DNA of 64,000 nt from Palaemon carinicauda (Eukaryota > Arthropoda > Malacostraca > Decapoda > Palaemonidae). This document shows positions 37,692 to 49,523 of this stretch, in pieces (within the stretch, counting starts at the first letter, position 1; each line of letters starts with the position of its first letter). The position numbers were made by a program, and so were the translations under genes. The stretch spans positions 17,975,853-18,039,852 of the forward strand of contig NC_090759.1 of the NCBI RefSeq assembly GCF_036898095.1, in the 5' to 3' direction. A model generated the notes under the pieces. The model saw only the letters and a program-made list of their open reading frames with translations, was not told the DNA's origin and did not search any database.

Positions 37692-38845
37692 TCGGGCTAC
37701 TCATAGCAAATAACTCTCAGGCTACTTAAAGGAGGTAACTCCCCGGCTACTTAAATAAACAACTCCAAGGTTACTTAAAGGAAGTAATATCATGCTAACT
37801 AAAGGAAGTAATTCCCAGGCTACTTAAAAGAAAGTAACTCTTAGGCTACCTAAAGGAAATAATTCCAAGGCTACTTAAAAATGTAGGTCGCCAGCTACTT
37901 AAAGGAACAGCTTCAAGGCTACTTCAATAAAGTAACTCTCAGACTTCTTGAAGGAATCAATTCCCAGGCTAATTAAAAGGAATTAACTCTTAGGCTACTT
38001 AAAGGAAGTAATTCCCAGGAGTAAAAGAAAATAACTTTCAAGGTACTTGAAGGAAGTATAGCGTTACTGAAGGGAGAAACTTCCAGGCTACTTAAAGGAT
38101 ATAACTCTCATGTTACTTGAATGAAGTTACTCTAAAGCTGCTTAAAACAAAGTAACACTCACGCTCCTTAAAGAAAGCAACTTCCTAACTACTTACAATA
38201 GCAACTTCAGAGCAACTTGAAAGGAAGTAACCCTCAAGCTACTTAAAAGGAAGTATCTCTCTGGCTACTTGAAGGAAGCAACTCCCATGCTACTGAAAAG
38301 AAGTAAAAAAAGAATTAAATCCTTGGCTACTTAAAGGATTGAACTATCTGGCTACTTAAAGGAAGTACAAAGAACTAAATCCAATGATACTTAAAAGAAC
38401 TAAATCCAAGGATACTTAAAAAAACTAAATCCAAGGATACTTAAAAGAACTAAATCCAAGGATACTTAATAGAACTAAATCCAAGGATACTTAAAAGAGC
38501 TAAATCCAAGGATACTTAAAAAAACTAAATCCAAGGATACTTAAAAGAACTAAATCCAAGGATACTTAAAAAACTAAATCCAAGGATACTTAAAAGAGCT
38601 AAATCCAAGGATATTTATAGGAGCCACTTCCTGGCTATTCATAAGAAATAACTCACAGGTTACTTAAAGAAACTAGCTCTCAGGATAGTTAGAGGAAGTA
38701 ATTCCCAAGCTACTTGAAGGAACAATTTCCAGGCTACTTAAAGAACACAACTTCTCGCCTACTTATAGGAAATAACTCAGGCTATTCAAAGGATATAACC
38801 CCTAGGCTACTTAAAGGAAAAACTCCCTGGCTACTAGAGGAAATT
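37692..38845 (+). repeat. 25-bp minisatellite, about 46 units
   Basis: Degenerate array with a consensus near GGCTACTTAAAGGAAGTAAC plus TCCCA. Units range from about 22 to 27 bp. Between about 38375 and 38620 the array is much more uniform, with unit GGATACTTAAAAGAACTAAA plus TCCAA repeated about ten times. Confidence 0.92.
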
Positions 38846-38859
38846 TTAGTTCTACATTT

Positions 38860-40480
38860 TCAATTAAAAAATTGTCTTCAAAAACAAGAATTTAATCATT
38901 AAAATCTGACAATATCTATCAAATGAGTAATGCGTTTTGTATTCTAAAATACCCATATGAAGACTGACTATGCCTCAGGACTTACAAAGAAAACTATTAA
39001 ACGTGCCCAATAATTTTCATTATTTATTTCTTCTGCCATTTTAAAAGCGAAATTTTTAAATTGTAAATGGGAGCTGGTATTTATATTTTGCCTTAAATAT
39101 AGAAATTCTTTTTGGGCGTCAAAACGCATTTGCTAGAGGACCTAGGCTAAGATATGTTCGGTTTCCACAGGTAGTTTATCTCAAATCACTTCCATTTAAA
39201 CGTATTTGAAAGTGATTTTGAAGGTTAACGTGAATTAAAAGTCATACCGTTTTACCTCAAATTGATTCTGTTATATAATCAGCAGCAATTTGCGAAAAGA
39301 AATTAACGCAATTATATGATTGAATATATTCATAATCTGTATCCATGTACGTTAGACGCCGACCTATCATAAATATAGTAAAAATATTCAAATCTTTTAT
39401 ACGAAAATAATGTTTTATGATGAAACCAATAGTGTTTTATTGAGCCAAATATGTTTAATCCAGAAATATTATGAGCCACTTATTGATATTTTTCAACCTG
39501 TGTAAAGCTTGAAATTTATTGTGACCCTGCTGACTCAAACTGAAAAATTAACCTGATACAGTAGTTATCTACTGTGGTAGCTCAGAATCAGGTTAGAGAA
39601 AGGAATGGGGTGATAGGAGAGAGCACCTTAAACGACTTCCCTTAATGCTGTCACGTCTTCCACTCTAATTTTTTCTTTCTCTCAAAGTGGTTCTATATAA
39701 ATTGGCGTATTTCTGAAATTGCACCCGAAATTATTCTAACTTTTCCTTCACACCACCAGTGCGGTAAAATTCAAGGCGTGTTTTCTGTATAAAGATTACC
39801 ACCATTCTAAATATGGCATATGAGAGGAGGTCCTCCAACTTTCATATGGAAGATGCTGCTGCTAAAAACTTTAGGGCATGCAGAGTCTTGCGATGGACTG
39901 TTCCCCTGTTTGAAGCTCACTATATGACCACCTTCATAGCCAAACTAAGGCATTTATCTACATTCTACAACGTTAACGTGTACTTCTTGGAAGAAAAGGC
40001 CATTAGAGGGAAATAATTTCTGAAATATGCCAATTTATATAGAAACTGGGAAAAAGAAAGAAAACGAAATAAAGAGAGAAAGAGTTAGGGGAAGGGCCTT
40101 GGATAGTGCGGTGTGCTTGTGACCCGTGGAGACGTGGCACCAGAAGAGGAATCCGTTTAAAACCGAGTGCCCTCCCTTATCGTCCATTTCTCGCTGTGTT
40201 GAGTATAGCAAGCAACTATTCCCAATGTCATTCAGTGGTCGCAAAGTCATACGTGATCCAAACTTTATAAGGGTTTTAAATATGCGCCGGTTGTATGTAT
40301 GCATATATATGTGTGTTTAAATGTGTATGTGAAAAATTTTACTCGCTTCATTATACTGTACATACCCATACATACACATCCATAAACATACATGCACATA
40401 CAAACAAATACATACATATAGGGATACACAAATGAAATCTGGTGTCAAAACTATGCCCTCATCTACCATGCAGATCGACA
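38860..40480. other. No supported gene
   Basis: A 67-codon frame at 39813-40016 and short frames at 40126-40320 have no recognisable domain. Some of this stretch is less AT-rich and non-repetitive. Confidence 0.35.
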
Positions 40481-40493
40481 CCTGAACCGTGCA

Positions 40494-40859
40494 ATGACGA
40501 GACGACGAAAGCACTCGAGGACGAACATGCAAGAGAGGCTGGAAATCGTCTGCCTTTGGCTGAACGGGACGTCGGTTCGCAAGATCACGACGCTGACGGG
40601 AGCCAGCGCCGGGACCGTGTACCGATGGATACATCGCTGGCTCGAGAGTGGAAACATCCACAAGAGATCCAACAAACTGTGTTTGCATTCCCAACACATG
40701 GGGAACCTCCTCCAATATCCCGACCACTACCGCCCGTGTCGAGCGCCATTCCAACAGTATCAGTTGCACAACCCTGAATTAGGCCAATATGACCTCAATT
40801 CAATGCACTGTTATGGGGAAGCTAGTGCTTATCCTAACACCGAGTACAAAATGTACTGA
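40494..40859 (+). CDS. Small helix-turn-helix protein, hypothetical
   Basis: A 121-codon frame. Basic N-terminus (MTRRRKHSRTN), then a predicted helix-turn-helix at about residues 12-52: QERLEIVCLWLNGTSVRKIT, then GASAGTVYRWIHRWLESGNI. The pattern of helix, G-x-S-x-R-x-I turn and T-V-Y-R-W-I recognition helix is typical of homeodomain-like HTH domains at the start of transposases and of Brinker-like regulators. No catalytic (DDE) domain follows. The C-terminus is rich in H, Q and Y and ends EYKMY at a TGA. It is clearly less AT-rich than its surroundings. The frame stays open upstream of this ATG, so the true start or an upstream exon may differ. It may be a host gene or a domesticated fragment. 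Confidence 0.55.
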   Translation: MTRRRKHSRTNMQERLEIVCLWLNGTSVRKITTLTGASAGTVYRWIHRWLESGNIHKRSNKLCLHSQHMGNLLQYPDHYRPCRAPFQQYQLHNPELGQYDLNSMHCYGEASAYPNTEYKMY

Positions 40860-40861
40860 AA

Positions 40862-41578
40862 GTTCAGATTAATAAGATTGAGCAGTAAACACATGTTCGA
40901 GATGTGTAAACTCAAGATTTTTTCAATGAATAAGTCAGGATGATAAAAACCTTGTGTATAAAAATAACGCCTTTTGCAAAGGCCTCAGTTGAATATCTGG
41001 ATGTAGAGGTAATGTAACCTAAATAGATTTAATGAGATAAATAATATAGAAACAAAATACGATAATCTCAATGGGAAAAACTAACAGTAAAATCTTTACA
41101 GAGTTTGCAGTAAAAATGAACGAAGGAATAAATCAATAAAGACTTGGATAATCAAACAAACAGCAACATAAAATAACTGACAAGGGTATGTAAAGAGACA
41201 ATATGACTCAGATCACTTATTCTACCCTTTGATTTGTTTAATGACAGTGAGTGATTCATTTCAAGTTCTGTAGCGTCGTTGCCTCTAAGTTCTTTGACTG
41301 ATTAATCACTGTAGATTTATGATACGAGAAGTGCTTAAATAAAATACCAACAATACGAATGTTGTTTTTATTGTCCTTTCCTAGGCGGTTTTCGGCAAAA
41401 AAACGTATAGAGGGATGTATAATTCTATCGATATATGTTCTTGCATTTTTATAGAGCGTAAACAGATATATATTATGCATGTGATATAGCCATGCAAAGA
41501 ACTCTTGTAAAATATTTGCTTACCGAGGCCCATGATACATTCAGATCTGAATTATTTTAAATTTTAAAAGTATAGGCA
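40862..41578. other. AT-rich DNA without recognisable features
   Basis: No gene or repeat family was seen. Confidence 0.4.
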
Positions 41579-41602
41579 CTAATAATAATAATAATAATAA
41601 TA

Positions 41603-41655
<53 letters not shown>
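41579..41655. repeat. (AAT)n trinucleotide repeat
   Basis: About 25 AAT triplets with one AGT. Confidence 0.95.
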
Positions 41656-41656
<1 letters not shown>

Positions 41657-41805
41657 TCTACAAGAAACCGTAACATTTTGAAACATGAGCAATGTACCAC
41701 ATTGAGGCCTTGTATCTACAAACCCCATATGCGATCTACTCTCCACATAAATCTTCAGCGATAACATAATTTTTGTCGCTACCGAAGTGAGTGACCTAAA
41801 GCAGC

Positions 41806-41863
41806 CCATTCACGATCAGTAATTACTGAAGGAATTCCTTCAGTAATTACTGATCGTGAATGG
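41806..41863. repeat. Perfect 58-bp palindrome
   Basis: Arms of 29 bp without any spacer, centred on GGAATTCC at 41831-41838. The left arm starts CCATTCACGATCAG and the right arm ends CTGATCGTGAATGG. Every base pairs. Confidence 0.97.
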
Positions 41864-42009
41864 CTTGCTTTATATGAAATGCCAAATTTTTTTGAAGATA
41901 TCTCACCCAAACCGTAGCCCAGTCATTTCCTTAACCATAGATTTCAGAGGAGGGGGGAGGGGAGAGTTAATATTTTCAGCGGCTGAGTCAATAATTCCTA
42001 GGCCCATGA

Positions 42010-43055
42010 AATTTTAAGGGATTATTTATAAATATATATGCTTTGTTTCTGCCAGTTTTCATGTTCATATCTGCTATAGGCATTCCATGGCTGTCACTAT
42101 TGTTCGTAAGTGACGACTTTTAGCTAAAAAATCGGTGAGGAGGAGCTAACTACTCCTAGTATCTTACATATATCCAAATTATTTTCACAGGGTTTGATTG
42201 ATGTTATGTGAACTACATTCATATGAATTTTCGTATATATACATGCCATAAAAAAAATCACAGTAGCCATTTTTCGATATCCGCGGGTGGCAGATTTTTG
42301 GTGGCGCCGTAAATTACTCGTAGAATACTTCACACATCTACATGAAATTTTCAGGGATTTATAGGATGGATATTTACTTTTTCCATACCATTTTCATGTT
42401 GATATCTGCCATAGAAAATCCACAGCAAACGTTTATTTCGGTTTGGGTTGAATGATTATTTTTGGCGGTGTAGTAAATTGTACCTAGAATAATTCAATAA
42501 CTCCTATACCAGTAAATATATTCAAATTAAAATTTAATGGATTATTTAGGTATATATAAGCTTTGTTTCTGCCAATGTTCCTGTTCATACTTACAGTAAG
42601 TATGCCCTGGCTGTCACATTGGTTCGTAATTGACGATTTTTAGTTAAAAAAATCAATGAGGTCCTGCAAACTACTCCTAGACTTTTAAGATATCCAAATG
42701 AGTTTCACAGGGTTTGATGGGTGTTATATGAACTACATTCATAAAAATTTTCGTATTGATACTTGCCAAAGAAAAGTCACAGTAGCCGTTTTTCGATATC
42801 CGCGTGAGGCCGATTTTCGGCGACGCCGTAAATCACTCCTTGAATACTTCACATATCTAAATGAAATTTTCAGGGATTTATGGGAGGGATTTATACTTTG
42901 TCCATACCAATGCTTATATTGATATCTGCCATAGAAAAGCTACAACAAACGTTCATTTCGGTATGGACTAAATAGTTATATTTGACAGTGGAGTAAATTG
43001 TTTCTAGAATAATTCACATATCCAAATGAAAATTTAAGGGATTGATAGGAAACAG
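42010..43055. repeat. Two tandem copies of a unit of about 520 bp
   Basis: The block GCTTTGTTTCTGCCA occurs at 42040 and 42560. TTCACAGGGTTTGAT (about 42187 and 42706), TTTTTCGATATCCGCG (about 42272 and 42790) and ATTTCAGG/TCAGGGATTTA blocks follow in the same order. Each unit also contains smaller internal echoes of ATATCCAAATGAAA and AAATTTTCAGGGATT. Divergence is moderate, so the duplication is not recent. Confidence 0.85.
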
Positions 43056-43235
43056 TTTCTCTGTTCTTGCCACATTCAATGGTAATATCTATAATTGAAA
43101 AGACATAACTATCATGTAACCTTCTTAAATATGATGTTAAATGAAGCAATATTACAGTGAAATGCGTGATAGTGAGCGACATTAACGCGGGACAATGCCT
43201 ATCTCACAAACAATATCCGTCCCGAGTTCAGCTAG

Positions 43236-43893
43236 TTATTATTATCATTAATTGCTAAGCTACAACCTTTGATGGAAAAGCAGGATGCTATAAGCCTAGG
43301 GGCCACAACCGGGAAAATAGCCCAGTGAGGAAAGGAAATAAGGAAAAATAAAATATTTTAAGAACAATAACATAAAAATAAATATTTCCTATATTAACTA
43401 TAAAAACCTTAACAAAACAAGAGGAAGAGAAATTAGATAGAATAGTGTGCTCGACTGTACCCCAAAGAAAGAGAATTCTAACCCTGGACAGTGGAAGACC
43501 ATGGTACAGAGACTATGGCACTAACCAAGACTGGAGAACAATGGTTTGATTTTGGAGTGTCCTTCTCCTAGAAGAGCTGCTTAACATAGCTGAAGAGTCT
43601 CTTCTACCCTTAAAAAAAGGTAAGTAGCCACGGAACAATTACAGTGCAGTAGTTAACCCCATGGGGTAAAGAAGACTTGTTTGGTAATCTCAGTGTTGCC
43701 AGGTGTATGTCGACAGAAGAGAATCTGTAAAGAATATGCCAGACAATTCGGTGTATGTCTAGACAAAGGGAGAGTAAACCGTAACCAGAGAGACGAATAC
43801 AATGTATTTCTGTTTGGCCAGTCAAAGGACCCCAAAATTCTGAAGCGCTAGTATCTCACCGGGTGGCTGATGCCCTGGCAAAACTACTACCCC
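43236..43893 (-). mobile_element. LINE-derived composite short element (5'UTR joined to 3' tail)
   Basis: Minus orientation. From 43893 to about 43425 it matches the 5'UTR of the Jockey-like LINE (CCAGGGCATCAGCCACCC, CAAACCATTGTTCTCCAG, CCATGGTCTTCCACTGTC). It then passes through GAGGAAGAGAAATT (plus strand) into the LINE 3'UTR with its CCCAGTGAGGAAAGGAAA block, and ends in a degenerate (ATT)n tail. No coding sequence lies between. It thus looks like a roughly 650-bp non-autonomous derivative that could be copied by the LINE's enzymes. Confidence 0.82.
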
Positions 43894-43894
43894 G

Positions 43895-44220
43895 CTTGAA
43901 ATGCTTGAAAAGAAACTTTCTTATCTCCTTTGCCTTTATTGTTTTTGTAAGAGCAAGGACCTATATTCTTCCACACTCTTGCCTGAAATATGAAAGAAAG
44001 ACGAGAATATACGGTAGAACGTTGGGTTTAAAGCAAGAAGGATAATAAGGTAATTAAATGGAAATAGGAAGATATTTCCAAAGCTTTGAAATAGATGAAA
44101 AAATCCGCGGAATCAGAGTATTCACTTTTTCATTGAACAAATTATGTGTTTTTGACTAGCCAGGTAGGTCACCTGAGAGAAGGAAGGAATTCTATTTTTC
44201 AGCTCAGAACAGTTCCGGAA
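43895..44220. other. No supported gene
   Basis: Nothing recognisable. Confidence 0.4.
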
Positions 44221-44221
44221 A

Positions 44222-44222
<1 letters not shown>

Positions 44223-44300
<78 letters not shown>
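44223..44300. repeat. (GA)n microsatellite
   Basis: About 38 GA dinucleotides. Confidence 0.95.
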
Positions 44301-44302
<2 letters not shown>

Positions 44303-44795
44303 GTTTAGAAATCATAGATTTAAAATATTCACAAGATAATGGTCTGGGATGATGATCAAACAATAGTTGATCTCCATGGTATACTTGTGACTGCAAAGTC
44401 TTACGTATACAGTGATGAAACAAGAACAGAGAAGGCTTAAACTTCTAACAAAGTCCAAAGTAATATCTATAAAACTAAATTAGGGAATATACTTCGAGAT
44501 GAAGCAAATTTAAATGAGAATAGAAAACGCTCTTATATATAACGCAGTCTCTTATTTTCTTGCACAATATAAATTTGTGTGCGAAGTCACGCCCACTACC
44601 GACGTAAAAGTAATATTCAAACGAGGACGAATAAGTTAAAAGCCACGTCCGAAAAGAGGCCTACTTAACTAATGATCACAATGTTCGATTTTCAAATTCT
44701 TAAACAGTAATTGGGAATGAAAAAGATTCATGATAAAAAAAGAGACAAAGACTTTTCAATGAATTAAAGCTATCTCGCGTTACAATTCCGATACC
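44301..44795. other. AT-rich DNA without recognisable features
   Basis: No gene or repeat seen. Confidence 0.4.
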
Positions 44796-44799
44796 CATT

Positions 44800-44888
44800 T
44801 CTTATTTCCTTTCTTCACCGGGTTATTTTCCCTGTTGAAGCACTAGGGCTTGTAGCATCCTGCTTTTCCAACTGGGGTTGCAGTTTAT

Positions 44889-44947
<59 letters not shown>
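44800..44947 (+). mobile_element. Jockey-like LINE 3'UTR tail with (AAT)n
   Basis: Plus orientation: TTTCCTTTCTTCACCGGG, then GCATCCTGCTTTTCCAACT and an (AAT)n tail at 44892-44945. Only the terminal part remains. Confidence 0.85.
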
Positions 44948-44948
<1 letters not shown>

Positions 44949-45094
44949 CAAAACAAGATAAATCCCAAAATTCAACTAAAAATATCTGTTAAAGACAAAA
45001 CTTAGTGAACAAATAAACTGATTTTAACGTATATAATTTATCTTTTTTAATATTTCCCATAAACAGTTTATTCGTTATTTTTCTTAATAAATTT

Positions 45095-45165
45095 CCACAC
45101 TGGGCTGCTTTCCCTGTTGAAGCCCTTAGCCTTGTAACAGCCTGTTTTTTCCAACTAAGCTTTTA
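45095..45165 (+). mobile_element. Jockey-like LINE 3'UTR fragment
   Basis: Contains CTGGGCTGCTTTCCCTGTTG and CCTGTTTTTTCCAACTA. The terminal AAT array is missing. Confidence 0.65.
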
Positions 45166-45169
45166 TATA

Positions 45170-46185
45170 TAAAGGAGAGTGTTCTATAATAAACTCACTC
45201 AGTTGCTTTCAACCTGTCACAACCTTCTCCTAACCCGTCACAACATCGTCGTTATAATCAATCAAGGAAATGAAAAGCTATAACTGTAAAACTTCTCTTC
45301 ATCATACTTCAACATCATTTTTGAAATCAGACGATTTGGGAAAGTCCTTTGGATAAATTCCTTCAGATTTTCGACCATACACTTTTTCATTTCCTCTTAA
45401 AACCTGCATCGTATTACAGAATAATTCAATTGGACTACAACTGGTTGTATATACAGTAGTTATTGCGTTCCATTCACACTTAAGTGGCAATAATCCTCTA
45501 TCTTGTCATAATGATATAAACTGTTATTATTACATTCGGATAATAAATATCTTTTGGACTAACGCCCAAAATTCTCTCACAAAAGGTCTGAGTTCAAGTA
45601 CAGCATTTTACTAATATAATTTTTGAATTACTACGAGGTTTGATACATTTAAACCTTACAAAGAAGAATTATTGCTGCTATTATTACTCTTCTCTTAGAA
45701 CTATAATAAGATAATTTAATCCATTATTTAGTAGCACTCTTGAAATTGCAAGATAGATAGCTTAATTGACAAACCCAAAAGGACGTATCTAGATATTCAT
45801 GACTTAATTCTCGATTCCTTACAACCTTACAACTATATGTTTGTTCGTACATACGCACCACTGCTACAAAGAATTTCAACCTTCTTTTCTTTTGAGACAT
45901 TTTCCTCTTCTTATTGCATGAAATTAACTCTACTTCTTTAACAACATCAATATAGGAAAAGGTATATAAGTTTCCAAACCACTTGGTGCATATGTATTTT
46001 GCTGTATCGTCATCCGATTACCTTATTTTTTTTTACATTTCAATTTTTGCATAACTTATGTTCCAGAAAGAAGTGAACCTGTTCTTATTGCGAATCCAGG
46101 TACTTCTTATATTATCCATTCAATTAGTTAATTAAGCTCATGTGGTTTAATCTAATCTCAACAATTGAAAAAAAAAAAATATCTT
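45170..46185. other. No supported gene
   Basis: AT-rich; nothing recognisable. Confidence 0.4.
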
Positions 46186-46194
46186 CTGAAGGCA

Positions 46195-46555
46195 CATCTA
46201 CTGTGTCCAGGGAACAACTCTATTCTAGTGGGTTGTGGTGGTCTGTTGTTACCGTCCTTGCGTGGTGATCGAGTTTTGCTCAAACTCGTTAGTTCCTTTG
46301 GTCACTGCAACCTCACCATCTTTGTGAGCTAAGGATGGGGGGAGGGGGGTAGGGAAACTTATAGTTCTATCTTCTCAAATATTAGCAGCCATTGCCTGGC
46401 TCTCCTTGTTCCTACCTTGGGTGGAGAGGGGGCTTGGACGCTGCTGATCATATGTATATATTTTCAGTCTGTCCTGCTTGACAGGGGAATGTTACTGTCC
46501 CTTGTTTCTGCCATTCATGAGTGGCCTTTAAATCTTTAAACCTTTAAATGGACGG
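46195..46555 (+). mobile_element. Short interspersed repeat (family S2), plus copy
   Basis: Contains CTCAAACTCGTTAGTTCC, TCACTGCAACCTCACCATC, a G-rich block, CAGCCATTGCCTGG and TGCTGATCATATG. An inverted, partial copy lies at 59880-60112. The class is unknown; size and two-copy presence fit a SINE or MITE. Confidence 0.65.
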
Positions 46556-46559
46556 CACA

Positions 46560-47028
46560 GTAACAACATGCAAAGGCAAACTGGAAGAAAGTTTGATAGC
46601 GATCTCAGCCCAGCCTCGTTTAGTTATTGATTAAATTGGTTGGCAATACAAAGATAAATTAGCACGACAATTTTAATGGATTACATGAAGCTTCAGGTTT
46701 CACGAGTTTACATTATTATAACGTCTCCTAAAATGTCACTTATTTGCAAGGCACTATGCAATTCTGACTGTCGCTGTAGCTATAGATAAATTGGTGTTGG
46801 ATATAAAAAAAAAAATAACTACATTAGCAAATATAATGATTGATACGACATATTTTAGTCTATTCGTCAATTGGAATTGCATAATAAAAGCCCTATAGTG
46901 GATAAACTACTCTACGCTACCATACAATACGGTCATGCATATGTTAACACATTTGAAGAAGGAATATAATTCTCTGATTCATTTATTTTAATGTTGCTAC
47001 TGTTCATAAAATATTTAATTTTTCATTT
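46560..47028. other. No supported gene
   Basis: AT-rich; nothing recognisable. Confidence 0.4.
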
Positions 47029-47029
47029 T

Positions 47030-47141
47030 ATCTTTTCCTCTCTAGGCTATTTACCCTGTTGGGGCCCCTGGGCTTATACAGTAGCATCCTGTTTTTTCAA
47101 CTAGGGTTGTAGCTTAACAAGTAATAATAATAATAATAATT
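47030..47141 (+). mobile_element. Jockey-like LINE 3'UTR tail with (AAT)n
   Basis: Plus orientation: CTATTTACCCTGTTGGGGCC, then GCATCCTGTTTTTTCAACTA, GGGTTGTAGCTTAACAAG and a short (AAT)n tail at 47122-47140. Confidence 0.85.
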
Positions 47142-47208
47142 GTATATGCCCTGGTGTCCCGACTGTCATGAATAGGAGACTTTACGAATATTAGAATTAT
47201 GTCGATGT

Positions 47209-47212
<4 letters not shown>

Positions 47213-47281
<69 letters not shown>
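47213..47281. repeat. (CT)n microsatellite
   Basis: About 34 CT dinucleotides. Confidence 0.95.
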
Positions 47282-48115
<834 letters not shown>

Positions 48116-48544
48116 CTGTGCGAGTGGGCTGTTAGGATGTCACGGAGAGGCGAGAGGAATCCAACTAAATTTTATTAAACAAAGAAGGATCCTATATAAA
48201 AGTTCTTGCGGGCAAGAAGCCCACAAAAATTAAAACAAAATAAAGCATGATTAAGCAAGCTTACAATGGTTGGTCTATTATTAGTGCAGGGAAGAGCGAA
48301 CGATAAGACAAAAAAAGCAATACCATTGTAGTGTATGAGCATGTATGAAAAACGTGCGGTACAATACTCCAGATTTACGTACCTTCAATAATATTTTCCC
48401 TTTATATTTCATATTCGGAGACTTCTATTTTACTTAAAAACTATAACCTTGCAAAAACAATATAGGTAGTATTTATACTATTAAAACCCAGCTGCATGCG
48501 AATAAACAACCCCTCTAAGTAATTTCCTTGGTGACTGTTTCTTT

Positions 48545-48658
48545 AATATTCTCTAGATTTCAGGGGAAAAGTCTTAGCAAGATTGATTGATTGATTGAAA
48601 ACTTTAAATCAATCAATCAATCTTGCTAAGACTTTTCCCCTGAAATCTAGAGAATATT
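48545..48658. repeat. Perfect inverted repeat, 50-bp arms and 14-base loop
   Basis: Left arm 48545-48594 and right arm 48609-48658 are exact reverse complements. The arms start AATATTCTCTAGATTTCAGG and end in GATTGATTGATTGA. The loop is 48595-48608. It would fold as a long hairpin in single-stranded DNA or RNA. No signs of a transposon end beyond the repeat itself. Confidence 0.95.
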
Positions 48659-48734
48659 GAACTGGCAAACCAGTCAAAATGCCTCTAAAATTGACAAAGA
48701 GCAAATATTTTTAAAGGTTTACGTTAAAGGTGTT

Positions 48735-48945
48735 TAATTCTGTTCCAGTTTTACTAGAATAGATGCTCACTAGAAGGTTAGCCAAGCAAGCCCCAATCCC
48801 CTATAGCGGTACCCAACCACAGTAATGGCCACTCCTGTAAACAGTTTAAACCCACGGGCCACGGTACTGGGCGGGGATCGATCTGCTGCCTTGCGATAGC
48901 TAGGTAAACATGTTACCGCTGCACTAGCCAGGAGACTACAATCTA
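48735..48945 (-). mobile_element. tRNA-derived SINE
   Basis: On the minus strand, the head starts near 48940 with CTCCTGGC. It contains a pol III A box TAGTGCAGCGG (48916-48926) and a B box GATCGATCC (48875-48883) at tRNA-like spacing. GCAAGGCAGCA lies between them. The body continues toward 48735 (GGTACCGCTATAGGGG). No terminal poly-A or AT-rich tail is clear. Confidence 0.7.
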
Positions 48946-49134
48946 AGCCATGATATATACCTATAAATTTACCTCTAATAAATATGAGTGGATTAAAACA
49001 TATATTTCCTTTTAGAATGTAAATTGATATGAAGTCTACGTTTAAATCTGAATGGTTTCTCTTTGTTTTATTGCAGTCATGTCAATACATCTATCACAAT
49101 AATTAAGGAGATAAACATTCCAAAGACTGCAGTG

Positions 49135-49222
49135 ATGACCTGGAATTTCATGACGTTAGTGGTGATGATGGCGGTGATGACCCCGGTCGCCAGGACTCTT
49201 AATCAACGTAATTCACTTTCGA
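49135..49222 (+). CDS. IR-like gene, first coding exon (signal peptide)
   Basis: An acceptor (TTTTATTGCAG, ending 49076) opens the exon, so an upstream non-coding exon is likely. The ATG at 49135 is chosen because the earlier ATG at 49079 runs into a stop after seven codons. Coding reads MTWNFMTLVVMMAVMTPVAR and then TLNQRNSLSS, a typical signal peptide with cleavage probably after ARA/VAR. The donor is GTGAGT at 49223. It ends in phase 1. Confidence 0.7.
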
Positions 49223-49284
49223 GTGAGTATGGCATGTGATGGCTCTTCAACATGCAATTTTTAGTGTACCCCACCCGTTAAATA

Positions 49285-49469
49285 TGACGGCTAAATATTT
49301 AGATATATATGAATACACACAAGCACATACAGATTATGGTTTTCAAGTATACCTCTCGGAGTAAACCCTTCTCACCAGGGTATGACTATTTCCTCTCCCT
49401 CTACCCAAGGGACGTGGAGAGACCGGGTAGTTATACCTCTGGCAGTGCTGCTGAGTGTTACAGGAAAGG

Positions 49470-49475
<6 letters not shown>
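49285..49475 (+). mobile_element. Short interspersed repeat (family S1), plus copy in intron 1
   Basis: Shares with 22797-23008 (inverted) the ordered blocks GACGGCTAAATATTTAG, GATTATGG, AAGTATACCTCTCGG and CACCAGGGTATGACTATTTCC. It then has GCAGTGCTGCTGAGTGTTAC and an (AT)n tail at 49474-49520. Confidence 0.72.

Positions 49476-49520
<45 letters not shown>
49474..49520. repeat. (AT)n microsatellite
   Basis: About 47 bp, contiguous with the end of the S1 repeat. Confidence 0.95.

Positions 49521-49523
<3 letters not shown>

Noticed and set aside
39813..40016. 67-codon frame MAYERRSSNFHM… as a gene
   Set aside because: No domain, no splice context, and length expected by chance.
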